Source of the DNA: Chloroflexota bacterium
Lineage (GTDB): Bacteria > Chloroflexota > Limnocylindria > P2-11E
NCBI GenBank assembly: GCA_027310565.1
Contig: DAIDAP010000027.1
Span: forward strand, 92,110-156,109
Direction of reading: 5' to 3'
Length of the DNA stretch: 64,000 nucleotides
Part shown: one piece after another, positions 8,912 to 16,817 of the stretch
Layout: each line of letters starts with the position of its first letter
How positions within the stretch are numbered: the stretch's first letter is position 1
Program-made: the position numbers and the translations under genes
Notes under the pieces: model-generated
Told to the model about the DNA's origin: nothing
The model's input: only the letters and a program-made list of their open reading frames with translations
Databases searched by the model: none

Positions 8912-9280
8912 CTACGAGGCGGTGCCTCCGCCGGCCGCGTCCGCGAGCGCCGGCAGCAGCCGATCGAGGTCGAAGGGCTTCGACACGACCCCGACCGCAC
9001 CGATCCGACCCGCGTGCGTGCCCACGTTCGTCGCGGCGGAGAGGACGACGATCGGGATGCGCCACCGCTCGCGCATCCGCTGAGCGAAGGTCCAGCCGTC
9101 CATCACCGGCATCATCAGGTCGAGCACGATCAGGTCGGGCTCCCATCGCTCGAGCAGCGCGAGCCCCTCGCGTCCGTTCGCCGCGGGCCGTGCGTCCCAG
9201 CCCTCGTCGGCGAGCACCGTGCAGAGCAGCTCGCGGATGTCGGGGTCGTCGTCGATGACGAGCACGCGCGTCCCACTCAC
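8912..9280 (-). CDS. Single-domain response regulator (CheY-like)
   Basis: A receiver domain of about 120 residues with no output domain. The acidic triad (VLVIDDDPD), phosphoacceptor Asp (LIVLDLMMP), Ser in VLSAA and Lys in SKPFD are all present, so it should be phosphorylatable. GTG 9280 is chosen because the receiver fold begins there. A TTG at 9325 would add 15 unconserved residues. No histidine kinase is adjacent. It precedes the cyclase gene by 11 bp, suggesting that the two-component signal and cyclic nucleotide synthesis are linked. Confidence 0.85.
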   Translation of the reverse strand: MSGTRVLVIDDDPDIRELLCTVLADEGWDARPAANGREGLALLERWEPDLIVLDLMMPVMDGWTFAQRMRERWRIPIVVLSAATNVGTHAGRIGAVGVVSKPFDLDRLLPALADAAGGGTAS

Positions 9281-9328
9281 CGGCGGCGATGATGCCACGT
9301 CACGCGCGAGTGGCCGAGCCGGCAAGCC

Positions 9329-9820
9329 TCATGACGCGCGCAGCGACGCAGCGAACACGGCCGGGAGCAGGACCGTGCCGACGACGACCACCGCGACCCA
9401 GAGCAGCAGCGCTTCGCCGTGGCACGTCACGACGCCGCACCCTTCGAGCGATCGCTGCCGCTCGACGAGCAGGAGCGGCAGACTGGCGGGAGACGCCACG
9501 ACCGCGGCCGCGGCGAACGTCGTCGCCACGGCCGGGATCGAGCGCGAGAGCGCGCCCGCCCGCCGATCGATGGCGCGCGCGGCGTAGGCCGCCCAGACCA
9601 GCACGACGACCGAGACGGCGGACGCCGCCGCGACCGAGTACGGGAAGCGCTGGGCGAACGGATCGCGGACCACGAGGGGCAGCAGGCCCTCGATCACGGT
9701 GAGCACGCTCCAGTACACGAGCTTGATCGTCGTGACGCGGCCGACGAGCAGCGTCAGCGTCTGCCGTCGCGGCAGCGGGGGCTCCGGCGCGCCGGGCTCT
9801 ACCGGTACGTGGTCCACCAC
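9329..9820 (-). CDS. Hypothetical four-helix membrane protein
   Basis: A 163-aa protein with four hydrophobic segments after a Pro-rich N-terminus. Two cysteines flank a loop (GCGVVTCHGEALL) before the last helix. GTG 9820 lies inside the preceding 36-aa ORF, so it is the last gene of the cytochrome operon and probably co-translated. The C..C-H arrangement in a respiratory operon is noteworthy, but it is not a CXXCH haem motif. I do not recognise the family. A role in assembly or stability of the complex is a guess from position. Confidence 0.6.
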   Translation of the reverse strand: MVDHVPVEPGAPEPPLPRRQTLTLLVGRVTTIKLVYWSVLTVIEGLLPLVVRDPFAQRFPYSVAAASAVSVVVLVWAAYAARAIDRRAGALSRSIPAVATTFAAAAVVASPASLPLLLVERQRSLEGCGVVTCHGEALLLWVAVVVVGTVLLPAVFAASLRAS

Positions 9821-9909
9821 TTCTGCAGGAAGTAGAGCACGGCGATCATCACGACCGTCGTGACGAGCACCATGTAGAACTCGCCCGATTCGCCGACCTC
9901 TGTGATCAC
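9799..9909 (-). CDS. 36-aa single-helix protein of the cytochrome b6c operon
   Basis: A GTG one base after the cytochrome c stop codon opens a 36-codon frame. A short polar N-terminus precedes one transmembrane helix (about residues 12-29) and a basic, Trp-rich end (KWWTTYR). Tiny one-helix subunits are typical of b6f and bc complexes (PetL, PetM and PetN types). Position and topology make it a candidate small subunit. No homology is claimed. Confidence 0.5.
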   Translation of the reverse strand: MITEVGESGEFYMVLVTTVVMIAVLYFLQKWWTTYR

Positions 9910-9910
9910 G

Positions 9911-10993
9911 TCACTTCCCCAGCCCTTCGAGATACGTCACGACGAGCCGGATCGAGGCCTCGTCGAGCTGGCCGCCGCTCTTGTCGAGCCACACCGGCAT
10001 GATGATGCCGGGCTTGATCGACGGCGCGTTCGCGACCCACTTGTAGAGCCAGTCCGGATCACCGGTGGCCTTCAGCGCCTTCAGCTGGTCGTTGAGCGGC
10101 CCCTCGATGCCGTACCTCGCGAGGTTGGGGGCGAGCGAGACGGTGCTCGGCTTGTTCGGGTCGAAGCTGTGGCAGCTCGCGCAGTACTGCTGCGCGATCA
10201 CGTCGCCGGACGGCGGCGCGGGCGGCTGGCCGGGATCCGGGATGGTCGAAGGGCTGCCGTCGAGGCGCGATCGGATCGACACGATGTCCTGCCAGTCCGC
10301 CTCGCTCCCGCGCATGATGAACGCGACGAGCTGATTCACCTGCTCCGTGTTGAGCGGGCCGCCCTCGCTGTCGCCCCACGCCGGCATGGAGTAGTTGGGT
10401 GCGGGGTTCGCCTTGCCACGGGTGATCCGCAGGCGGATGAGCGCCTCGGTCTCCGCGAGCTTCTGCGGATCACCCGCGAGGTTGTCGTACCGGAAGTCGG
10501 GCTTGTTCAGCGGCTTCCCGGGGAGCGGCTTGTCGCCGACGCCGTTCTCGCCGTTCCCGAGGCCCAGGCGTCCGTGGCAGTTGAAGCAGAAGTTCGCGTA
10601 GAGGTTCTTGCCGCGCGCGATGGACGCTTCGAGCTGCCGCTCCGCGCCCTGGGCGCGCAGGTTCAGCGGGCCGGGAATGACCTGCAGGAGGAAGTAGCCG
10701 CCCACGAGGCCGAGCAGCGCGAACAGCATGACCGCACCGGCGGCGATCTTCTTGTCGAGGTTCGCCGAGACCTCGAGCGGATCGGGCGCCGCCGGGATCG
10801 GCGCGACCCAGTACGGCGTGGGCTGGGCGACCGTCGCGCCGGGCGCGTAGTGCTGCTCGAGGAGCTCGACCCCGGACGCGGGCTTCTCATCGGGCTCGAC
10901 CTGCCGCTGGTGGTAGATGAGGTATCCGAAGAAGGCGATGAACAGCAGGAAGAGCACGATGCTGACGCCGGCGAGGATGAGATTGACGTCCAC
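9911..10993 (-). CDS. Membrane-anchored dihaem cytochrome c of the quinol oxidising complex
   Basis: A 360-aa protein with an N-terminal helix (about 5-27), a second helix (about 84-106) and two cytochrome c domains. Haem-binding sites are CFNCH (136-140) and CASCH (271-275). Candidate axial Met ligands are in YSMPAWG (about 203) and GIIMPVW near the C-terminus. It takes electrons from the Rieske centre and would pass them to a terminal oxidase or soluble carrier outside this window. GTG start one base after the Rieske stop. Dihaem cytochrome c partners are known for b6c complexes of several bacterial phyla. Confidence 0.9.
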   Translation of the reverse strand: MDVNLILAGVSIVLFLLFIAFFGYLIYHQRQVEPDEKPASGVELLEQHYAPGATVAQPTPYWVAPIPAAPDPLEVSANLDKKIAAGAVMLFALLGLVGGYFLLQVIPGPLNLRAQGAERQLEASIARGKNLYANFCFNCHGRLGLGNGENGVGDKPLPGKPLNKPDFRYDNLAGDPQKLAETEALIRLRITRGKANPAPNYSMPAWGDSEGGPLNTEQVNQLVAFIMRGSEADWQDIVSIRSRLDGSPSTIPDPGQPPAPPSGDVIAQQYCASCHSFDPNKPSTVSLAPNLARYGIEGPLNDQLKALKATGDPDWLYKWVANAPSIKPGIIMPVWLDKSGGQLDEASIRLVVTYLEGLGK

Positions 10994-10994
10994 G

Positions 10995-11552
10995 CTAGCC
11001 CTGGGCGTCCGTCACTTCGATGTGCTTGGGATTCCACTTGTTGTCCGAGCGGACGAGCAGGTTCAGCGGGTTGGTGTCGACGAGGAGAGCGCCGTTCACC
11101 TCGGAGACGTGGAACAGGTCGAGGCCGCGCGGCGCCGGCCCGCCGATGACGAGCGCGTAGTTCTTGTCGTAGAGCGAGCCGTGGCACGGGCAGTGGAACT
11201 GGTCCTCGGCCTTGTTCCAGGGCGTGGCGCAGCCGAGATGAGTGCACTTGCGGTACGCGGCCACGACCGCGCCCGGCGGATGGATGAGGAAGAACCGCCC
11301 CTGGGTGTTGAGGATCGGCTCGTCTTTGGTCTTCGCGAACGACGCGAGGACGTCGGCCTTCTTCCCCGCCGGCACCTTCGCGCCGAGACCCTCGATCTTG
11401 ATCACGCGGAAGAACGGGACGAAGACGCCGAGCAGCTCCGCGGTCGCGAGGAGCGTCGCGGTGAGGAAGCCGACGCGCAGCAGCTGACGGCGCTTGATCC
11501 GGGAGACCAGGCCGCCGTGAACGATGGAGGTGTCCTCGTGTGGTCGGATCAT
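10995..11552 (-). CDS. Rieske iron-sulfur protein
   Basis: This 185-aa subunit of the b6c complex accepts the first electron from quinol at the Qo site. The cluster motifs CTHLGC (about 103-108) and CPCHGS (about 121-126) are intact. A twin-arginine pair in [13 protein letters not shown] followed by a hydrophobic helix (about residues 28-48) indicates Tat-dependent insertion with an uncleaved anchor. It lies between the second cytochrome b gene and the cytochrome c gene, with gaps of one base or so. Confidence 0.93.
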   Translation of the reverse strand: MIRPHEDTSIVHGGLVSRIKRRQLLRVGFLTATLLATAELLGVFVPFFRVIKIEGLGAKVPAGKKADVLASFAKTKDEPILNTQGRFFLIHPPGAVVAAYRKCTHLGCATPWNKAEDQFHCPCHGSLYDKNYALVIGGPAPRGLDLFHVSEVNGALLVDTNPLNLLVRSDNKWNPKHIEVTDAQG

Positions 11553-11553
11553 G

Positions 11554-12393
11554 TCACCCTCCCGGTGGCGGTGCGAAGCACTGATGGGTCGCCGGAAGCG
11601 CCCACGGGGCGTACAGGTCCATGCCGGGGCCGCGCATCGACGTCCCCACGACGGTGAGCACGAGGAACGTCACGACGAATCCCGTCCAGATGGCGATCAT
11701 CCACTCGCGCGTGCCGGCGCCGAAGAGGCGCTTGCACAGCCAGACCAGCAGCAGCGGGAGGGCGATCATCACGGCGATCGGGATGACGTAGTTCGGGATG
11801 AGCTCGCGGCCGCCGGGGAAGTACTGGCTCGCGAACTCCGCGTACCCCGGCCAGCCGGTCTTCACGCCGGTGACGGGATCGGTCACGCGCCGGTCCATCT
11901 TGATGAACGCATCGAGCCCGATGAGGAACGGCACGAGGACGCCCGTGAAGATCGCGGCGAGGATCGCGCACTTCTTGCCGACCTCGTTCGTGAACCAGCG
12001 CCCGACGCCCACGCGCTCCCGGTCGATGTACGGGATCGCGGCCATGAACACCAGCCATGCCGTCGGCACGACGACGCCGGCGAGGCCCTTGTCCATGTGC
12101 AGCAGGAGCTCCTGCAGGTTGAGCAGGTACCACGGCGCCTTCGAGGGGTTCGGTGTGCAGTCGAACGTCGCGTGATCCTGCAGCGGCGCGTTGAACAGCG
12201 CGGCGATGGCGAAGAGGCCGATCGACCAGATCATCGCCGCGATGAACTCGATGACCAGCAGGTGCGGCCAGACCATCGCGGTGTCCTCGACGCGCTTGTC
12301 GACACGGACGACGCTGTCCTGCCGCACGAACGCGAGCAGCCGCAGGCGCTTCTCCTGCCCCGGGAACGGCTGAGGTCCGCGTGGAGCGGTCAT
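11554..12393 (-). CDS. Cytochrome b C-terminal half (subunit IV-like)
   Basis: A 279-aa protein with several transmembrane helices corresponding to the C-terminal half of cytochrome b. The Qo-site PEWY motif is replaced by APWY (in [13 protein letters not shown]), with a glutamate a few residues downstream in LQE. Such APWY variants occur in some split-cytochrome-b menaquinol complexes, to my recollection. The ATG overlaps the cytochrome b N-half stop as ATGA. There is an additional soluble loop of about 40 residues between helices (VTDPVTGVK region) and a Cys in the C-terminal tail. Confidence 0.85.
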   Translation of the reverse strand: MTAPRGPQPFPGQEKRLRLLAFVRQDSVVRVDKRVEDTAMVWPHLLVIEFIAAMIWSIGLFAIAALFNAPLQDHATFDCTPNPSKAPWYLLNLQELLLHMDKGLAGVVVPTAWLVFMAAIPYIDRERVGVGRWFTNEVGKKCAILAAIFTGVLVPFLIGLDAFIKMDRRVTDPVTGVKTGWPGYAEFASQYFPGGRELIPNYVIPIAVMIALPLLLVWLCKRLFGAGTREWMIAIWTGFVVTFLVLTVVGTSMRGPGMDLYAPWALPATHQCFAPPPGG

Positions 12394-13121
12394 AGCGGGC
12401 CGCTGATGCCTCCGTCCTTGCGGATGCGCCAGAAGTGGATGGCGATGAGGAAGCCCGTCGCCAGCGGTAAGGCGACGACGTGGAGCACGTAGAAGCGCAG
12501 GAGGGCGTTCGGCCCGAGCTGGTATCCGCCGAAGATGAGGAACGAGATCTCGTTGCCGATGGCGGGCGTGGCCTGCGCGATGTTGTAGCCGACGGTGACC
12601 GCCCACAGCGCGAGCTGGTCCCACGGGAGCAGGTACCCGGTGTACGAGAGCAGGATCGTGAAGAGGAAGAGGAGCGTCCCGACGACCCAGTTGAACTCGC
12701 GCGGCGGCTTGTACGACCCCGTGTAGAACACGCGGACCATGTGCAGGAAGACGGTGATGACCATGCCGTGCGCCGCCCAGCGGTGCATGTTGCGGAGCAG
12801 CTGGCCGAACACGACCACCGTCTCGAGGTCCTTGATGTCCGAGTACGCCCACTCCGTCGTCGGGCGGTAGTAGAACATCAGCAGCGTCCCCGTGAGCGTG
12901 AGCACGAGGAAGAGGAAGAACGAGAGCCCGCCCATGCACCACGTGTAGGGGATCGCGAGCGCGTGGCGCCGGACCTTCACCGGGTGCAGGTGCAGGAACA
13001 CGTTGGTGAAGACCGCGAGCGACTGGTTCTTGCGGGAGTCGGGGTAGCCGTGCCGGAAGAGCGACCGCCAGAGCGGCCCCGTCTTCACGCGCTGCCAGAC
13101 CTGGCCGGGGATATCGAGCAT
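12390..13121 (-). CDS. Cytochrome b6-type N-terminal half of cytochrome b
   Basis: This 243-aa protein has four transmembrane helices and four haem-ligand histidines, H113/H127 and H214/H229. The second pair is spaced by 15, the b6 spacing rather than the 14 of mitochondrial cytochrome b. Cys62 in [10 protein letters not shown] sits where cytochrome b6 has the cysteine that binds the extra haem ci. The protein ends where subunit IV-like gene 11554-12393 begins, so cytochrome b is split as in b6f complexes. It is the second gene of the operon and starts 3 bp after the flavoprotein stop. Confidence 0.92.
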   Translation of the reverse strand: MLDIPGQVWQRVKTGPLWRSLFRHGYPDSRKNQSLAVFTNVFLHLHPVKVRRHALAIPYTWCMGGLSFFLFLVLTLTGTLLMFYYRPTTEWAYSDIKDLETVVVFGQLLRNMHRWAAHGMVITVFLHMVRVFYTGSYKPPREFNWVVGTLLFLFTILLSYTGYLLPWDQLALWAVTVGYNIAQATPAIGNEISFLIFGGYQLGPNALLRFYVLHVVALPLATGFLIAIHFWRIRKDGGISGPL

Positions 13122-13124
13122 CGT

Positions 13125-15152
13125 CTAGTGCACGGCCTCCCGTTCCTTTTCGGTCGCTGGGCCGTGGCCATTGTGGCCGTTCCGGCCGTTCCCGTTCAGC
13201 CGGCCGCCGGCGAGCGGCTTGTGTCCGGCGGCGAGGCGCGGGTCGTACATCGGCAGCGGGCGGATCGCCTTGCGCGCGCCGACGGTGAGGTCGAGGTGGA
13301 TCTCGTCGTCGATCGACTCCTTCGGGAGCGCCCTCCCGACGGCCGGCGTCACCGTGCCGTAGCGGTTCATGGTGATCGCGTCGGTCGGGCAGCGGATGAC
13401 GCAGAGCGCGCAGCGGATGCACGCGGTCTCGTCGAGGTAGAACGCGACGCCCTGCTCCCACCGCTTGGCGTTCCCGACCGCCGGGATCGCGCCGTCGTCG
13501 ACGATGTCGCTCATGTCGACCATGTGGATGACGTCCATCGGGCAGACGTCGACGCAGCCGCCGCAGATGATGCAGAGCTCGCCGATGATCTCGATGTTGA
13601 AGTTGCACTTGAGGCAGCGGTCGCCCTCGGCGATCGCCTGCGCCTCGGTGTAGCCCTGGTTCACCTCGAGGAACAGCCCGCGCCGATCCTTCCTGCCGAG
13701 CTTGGGCATCTCCTGCCGCGGGATGCGGTCGTAGTCGACGGACATGTTGTGGTAGACGCGGGCGAGCTCGCCGGCCCCGGCGATCTGCCCGACGTTGTCC
13801 GGCGTGCTCGAGCGCCGCAGCGTCACGATCTCGTGGTACTCGGGGACGTTCACCGCCTGCGCGATCGGGTCGAGGAAGCGCGCGACCTGCTGCGCCGCGC
13901 CGCGGCCCTCGGCGACCGCCTCGATGATCGTCGTCGGCCCGGTGCGGTAGTCGCCGGCCATGAAGATCTTCGGGACGACGGTCTGGTAGGTCTCGCCGTC
14001 GACCTTCACGTCGCGCCAGCGCTTCACGCGGAGCTCGGGGAACTCGGCGAGGAACGTGACGTCGGGGGCCTGGCCGAGCGCGAGCAGGACCGTGTCGCAC
14101 CCGATCTCGAACTCCGACCCCGCGATGGGCTCCGGGCTGCGCCGGCCGCTGCGGTCGGGCGCGCCGAGCATGTTGCGCACGAAGCGCACGCCGCGCACGT
14201 GGCCGCGCTCGTCGGCCAGGACCTCGACCGGCGAGGCAAGGTAGACGAACCGCATGCCCTCGCGCTCGGTCTCGCCGAGCTCCTCCTCGTCCACCACCAT
14301 CTCGTCGCGCGACCGGCGGTAGACGATGGAGACCTCGTCCGCGCCGAGCCGCCACGACGTGGACGCGCAGTCCATCGCGGTGTAGCCGCCGCCGAGGACG
14401 ACGACGCGCTTGCCGACCTCGAGCGGCCGGCCGCGATACGCGCGCTCGAGGAAGACGATGCCCGCCATGACGCCGTCGGCGTCCTCGCCCGGGATCCCCG
14501 GGTAGTTCGGCTCGAAGCAGCCCGCGGTCACGAGCACCGCGTCGTGCTCGTCGTGGAGCCGACGGAGCGTCACGTCGCGGCCCACCAGCGTCGAGAGCCG
14601 CAGCTCGACGTTCTCGTTGACGATCCCGTTGATGTCCCGGTCGATGACCTCTCGCGGCAGGCGGAACGGCGGCACCCCCGCGAGCGCGGTGCCGCCGGCC
14701 TGGTCGAGCGCGTCGTAGACGGTCACGCCGAACCCGAGCTTCGCGAGGTCGCTCGCGGCGGCGAGCCCCGCGCACCCGGCGCCGACGATGGCGACCCTCC
14801 CCTGCGGCGGGCCGAACACGGGCGCTGCTGGTTGGGTGTACGGACGCCCGTCGACGGTGACGTTCGCGTGGGTCCAGTCGGAGAGGAACTTCTTCACGTA
14901 GCGGATGGAGAGGGGTTTGTCGACCTCCTTGCGGCGGCAGGCCGTCTCGCAGGGGGCCGCGCAGACGCTGCCGCAGATCGAGGCCATCGGGTTCGGGTCG
15001 AGCGCGAGCTCCCAGGCCTTCTCGAACTCGCCGGCGGCGGCCAGGTTGAGGTAGCCGCGGCAGTTCGTCCGGACCGGGCAGGCTTCCTGGCAGGGGATGT
15101 TCTCCTGGTACCAGGAGGGGCCGACCTCCACGACCTGGTAGAGCTCTCTCAC
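13125..15152 (-). CDS. NAD(P)H-type FAD oxidoreductase with N- and C-terminal 4Fe-4S domains (GltD-like)
   Basis: A 675-aa flavoprotein. Residues 20-75 hold an N-terminal iron-sulfur domain (CQEACPVRTNC and CGSVCAAPCETAC) like the glutamate synthase small subunit. Two dinucleotide folds follow (VGAGCAGLAAA near 123 and VLGGGYTAMDCA near 258). A C-terminal ferredoxin domain has CIICGGCVDVCP and CIRCALCVIRCP. The last 35 residues are Gly/Asn/His-rich linker-like sequence. It heads the b6c operon, so it may feed electrons from NAD(P)H or ferredoxin into the quinone pool, or interact with the complex. No glutamate synthase large subunit is nearby. Confidence 0.85.
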   Translation of the reverse strand: MRELYQVVEVGPSWYQENIPCQEACPVRTNCRGYLNLAAAGEFEKAWELALDPNPMASICGSVCAAPCETACRRKEVDKPLSIRYVKKFLSDWTHANVTVDGRPYTQPAAPVFGPPQGRVAIVGAGCAGLAAASDLAKLGFGVTVYDALDQAGGTALAGVPPFRLPREVIDRDINGIVNENVELRLSTLVGRDVTLRRLHDEHDAVLVTAGCFEPNYPGIPGEDADGVMAGIVFLERAYRGRPLEVGKRVVVLGGGYTAMDCASTSWRLGADEVSIVYRRSRDEMVVDEEELGETEREGMRFVYLASPVEVLADERGHVRGVRFVRNMLGAPDRSGRRSPEPIAGSEFEIGCDTVLLALGQAPDVTFLAEFPELRVKRWRDVKVDGETYQTVVPKIFMAGDYRTGPTTIIEAVAEGRGAAQQVARFLDPIAQAVNVPEYHEIVTLRRSSTPDNVGQIAGAGELARVYHNMSVDYDRIPRQEMPKLGRKDRRGLFLEVNQGYTEAQAIAEGDRCLKCNFNIEIIGELCIICGGCVDVCPMDVIHMVDMSDIVDDGAIPAVGNAKRWEQGVAFYLDETACIRCALCVIRCPTDAITMNRYGTVTPAVGRALPKESIDDEIHLDLTVGARKAIRPLPMYDPRLAAGHKPLAGGRLNGNGRNGHNGHGPATEKEREAVH

Positions 15153-15262
15153 CTAATCTCCGGCTGCGCCGGGAGACATGCCCCGGCGGGTGGAACTCAC
15201 TCGTCGCGGCAAAGCCGCTCCTTGGCGCTCTCTCACGCGAGAAGTCATGCTACCGACGCGTA

Positions 15263-15760
15263 GTGGCGAGTCAACCGCGCGCGCCCATCACGGAGCGGAA
15301 GACGCGCCTCGACGGGTCGGTCGCGGAGTTCGCCTGCGAGGCGCTCGCCGTCGAGCCGGGTCGTCGAGCGGTCCTGCGCTACCTCGTCGACCGCGAATGG
15401 CCCATCGCCGGCACGGCCCTCCGCGTACCGGTCGGGACGGTCACCATCGGGCACTTCTGGAGCGACCGCCCGTACAACGTCTACCACTGGGTCGTCGACG
15501 GCCGGACGCTGGCGTACTACTGCAACGTGGCGGCCGACACGGTCATCTCGGCGGACGCCGTCCGGTACCTCGACCTCGCCGTGGATGTGCTCCTGCGCCC
15601 GTCCGGCGCGATCGAGATCCTCGACGAGGAGGAGCTGCCGCCGGACCTCGCGCCGGCGCACCGGCTGGTCATCGCGAAGGCGCTCGAGGCGCTCATATCG
15701 TCGCCGCGCACGCTCCTGCGCGAGGTGGAGTCCGCGACGCGCGACGCGCTGGCGCGATGA
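15263..15760 (+). CDS. DUF402-family protein
   Basis: A 165-aa protein matching the DUF402/FomD-like nucleotide phosphohydrolase pattern: YNVYHWVVDGRTLAYYCNVA, then YLDLAVDVLLRPSGAIEILDEEEL with the acidic residues that bind metal in this family. GTG 15263 is likely used without a Shine-Dalgarno. It is divergent from the b6c operon by about 110 bp. That gap holds two small hairpins (ctccggc/gccgggag and gcggc/gccgc). The downstream membrane protein overlaps its stop codon. The substrate is unknown; members often hydrolyse nucleoside di- or triphosphates. Confidence 0.75.
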   Translation: MASQPRAPITERKTRLDGSVAEFACEALAVEPGRRAVLRYLVDREWPIAGTALRVPVGTVTIGHFWSDRPYNVYHWVVDGRTLAYYCNVAADTVISADAVRYLDLAVDVLLRPSGAIEILDEEELPPDLAPAHRLVIAKALEALISSPRTLLREVESATRDALAR

Positions 15761-16248
15761 GCGAGATCGTCGCGACCGGCGCGAGCGCGGACCAGGTCCG
15801 GGCCGCGCTCGCCCGCTCGTTCGAACCGTGGCCGCGGCTCGGCCTGCGCTGGTCGGTGCGGCGCGGCTACGCGGTCGAGCTCCACGACGACGACGGATTC
15901 GTGCTGCGCGCGCTGCCGCGGCTGGGCGGCTCGCCGCTGTTCGAGGCGTGGGGCCGCTGGCGCGAGGGCGGCGGGGTGGTCGTCGAGACGCGCCCGATGG
16001 CGCTCGCGTACATGCCGCTCGTGCTCGTGAACGCGCTCGCGCTCTGCGTGCTGTTCGCGGCGGTCCTGCTGCTGGGCGCGCGCGGCGCCATCCAGCTCTG
16101 GATCCAGCTCTCCGGGATCGGCGTCGTCGTCCTGTTCCTCGTGGCGCTCGCCGCGCAGCTCGTCGTGATGGCCTTCTTCGAATGGCTGAACGGACCCCGC
16201 GAGCGCGCTCAGCTCGTCGCGCTGCTCCGCGAGGTGCTCGGGCCCTGA
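15757..16248 (+). CDS. Hypothetical two-helix membrane protein
   Basis: A 163-aa protein. The N-terminal 85 residues are soluble, with a basic patch and LPRLGGSPLFEAWGRWREGG. Two adjoining transmembrane helices follow (about 88-110 and 116-140), then a charged C-terminus. The ATG overlaps the DUF402 stop as ATGA. The last 40 bp overlap the end of the convergent P-loop gene. I do not recognise the family. Confidence 0.65.
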   Translation: MSEIVATGASADQVRAALARSFEPWPRLGLRWSVRRGYAVELHDDDGFVLRALPRLGGSPLFEAWGRWREGGGVVVETRPMALAYMPLVLVNALALCVLFAAVLLLGARGAIQLWIQLSGIGVVVLFLVALAAQLVVMAFFEWLNGPRERAQLVALLREVLGP

Positions 16249-16790
16249 GCCGACGCGCGCCCCGCGGCGAGCCACGCCTCGGCATCGCCCGGGCGCGTGA
16301 AGCGCAGCTTCGCCACGTGCGCGTACCGCGGCTCGGCGAAGAGACGCGCGCAGTCGCGCCGGCGCCCGCGGTACGTCCGGAGCGCCCACCAGAAGAGCGA
16401 CTCGCGGGAGAAGAACGCGTCCCGCACGCTCTCACGGTTGCCGGTCCCGGGCCACAGCTCCCGCCGGTCGCGGATGCGCGCGATCGTCCGCCGCCACAGC
16501 CGCCGGTAGATGACGAGGAGCGAGAAGTCGAGCCACACGATCGTGTCCGCACGGGCCCACACGATCTGCCGCGCCCCGCGGCCGCCGTAGCTGCCGTCGA
16601 CCACCCAGCCGTCGCCCGCGGTCACGTCGCGCACGCGGGCCTGGAGCGTCTCGGCGTCGGCCAGGGTCCGGCGCCGTCCCCACGCGAGCGCGTCGAGCTC
16701 GACGCGCGGCACGCCGAGGATCGTCGCCAGCTCGCCCGCGAAGGCCGTCTTCCCGGTCCCCGTCGAGCCGACCACGGAAACGCGCTTCAG
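16209..16790 (-). CDS. P-loop NTPase, FlaR/adenylate-kinase-like
   Basis: About 193 aa. The P-loop GSTGTGKT begins about nine residues from the N-terminus, followed by RVELDALAWG and a WPGTGNRESVRDAFFSRESLFWWALRTY region typical of the DNA-topology-modulation (FlaR) and kinase-like family. The conserved first strand needs the sequence LKRVSVVG, and the only initiator that keeps it close is a CTG at 16790. A TATCGT hexamer ends 6 nt before it. A GTG at 16829 would add 13 residues and run into sucC. The substrate is unknown. The C-terminus is Ser/Thr-rich and overlaps the convergent gene. Confidence 0.75.
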   Translation of the reverse strand: MKRVSVVGSTGTGKTAFAGELATILGVPRVELDALAWGRRRTLADAETLQARVRDVTAGDGWVVDGSYGGRGARQIVWARADTIVWLDFSLLVIYRRLWRRTIARIRDRRELWPGTGNRESVRDAFFSRESLFWWALRTYRGRRRDCARLFAEPRYAHVAKLRFTRPGDAEAWLAAGRASAQGPSTSRSSATS

Positions 16791-16796
16791 GTGCCG

Positions 16797-16806
16797 ACGA
16801 TATCCT
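16797..16806. promoter_or_regulatory. Overlapping divergent -10 elements around GATATC
   Basis: The sequence acgatatcct provides TATCGT on the minus strand, 6 nt before the CTG of the P-loop gene. It also provides TATCCT on the plus strand, 11 nt before the sucC GTG. Both strands would use the same GATATC core, so the two promoters should compete for polymerase. Confidence 0.4.
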
Positions 16807-16817
16807 CGCCTCGTCCC

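Noticed and set aside
13125..15152. Glutamate synthase small subunit (GltD)
   Set aside because: The N-terminal part is GltD-like, but a C-terminal ferredoxin domain is added, no GltB is near and the gene heads a respiratory operon. Named as a GltD-like oxidoreductase instead.
12480..15263. 927-aa plus-strand open frame opposite the cytochrome b and flavoprotein genes
   Set aside because: Same shadow pattern; it spans two clear minus-strand genes and their boundary.
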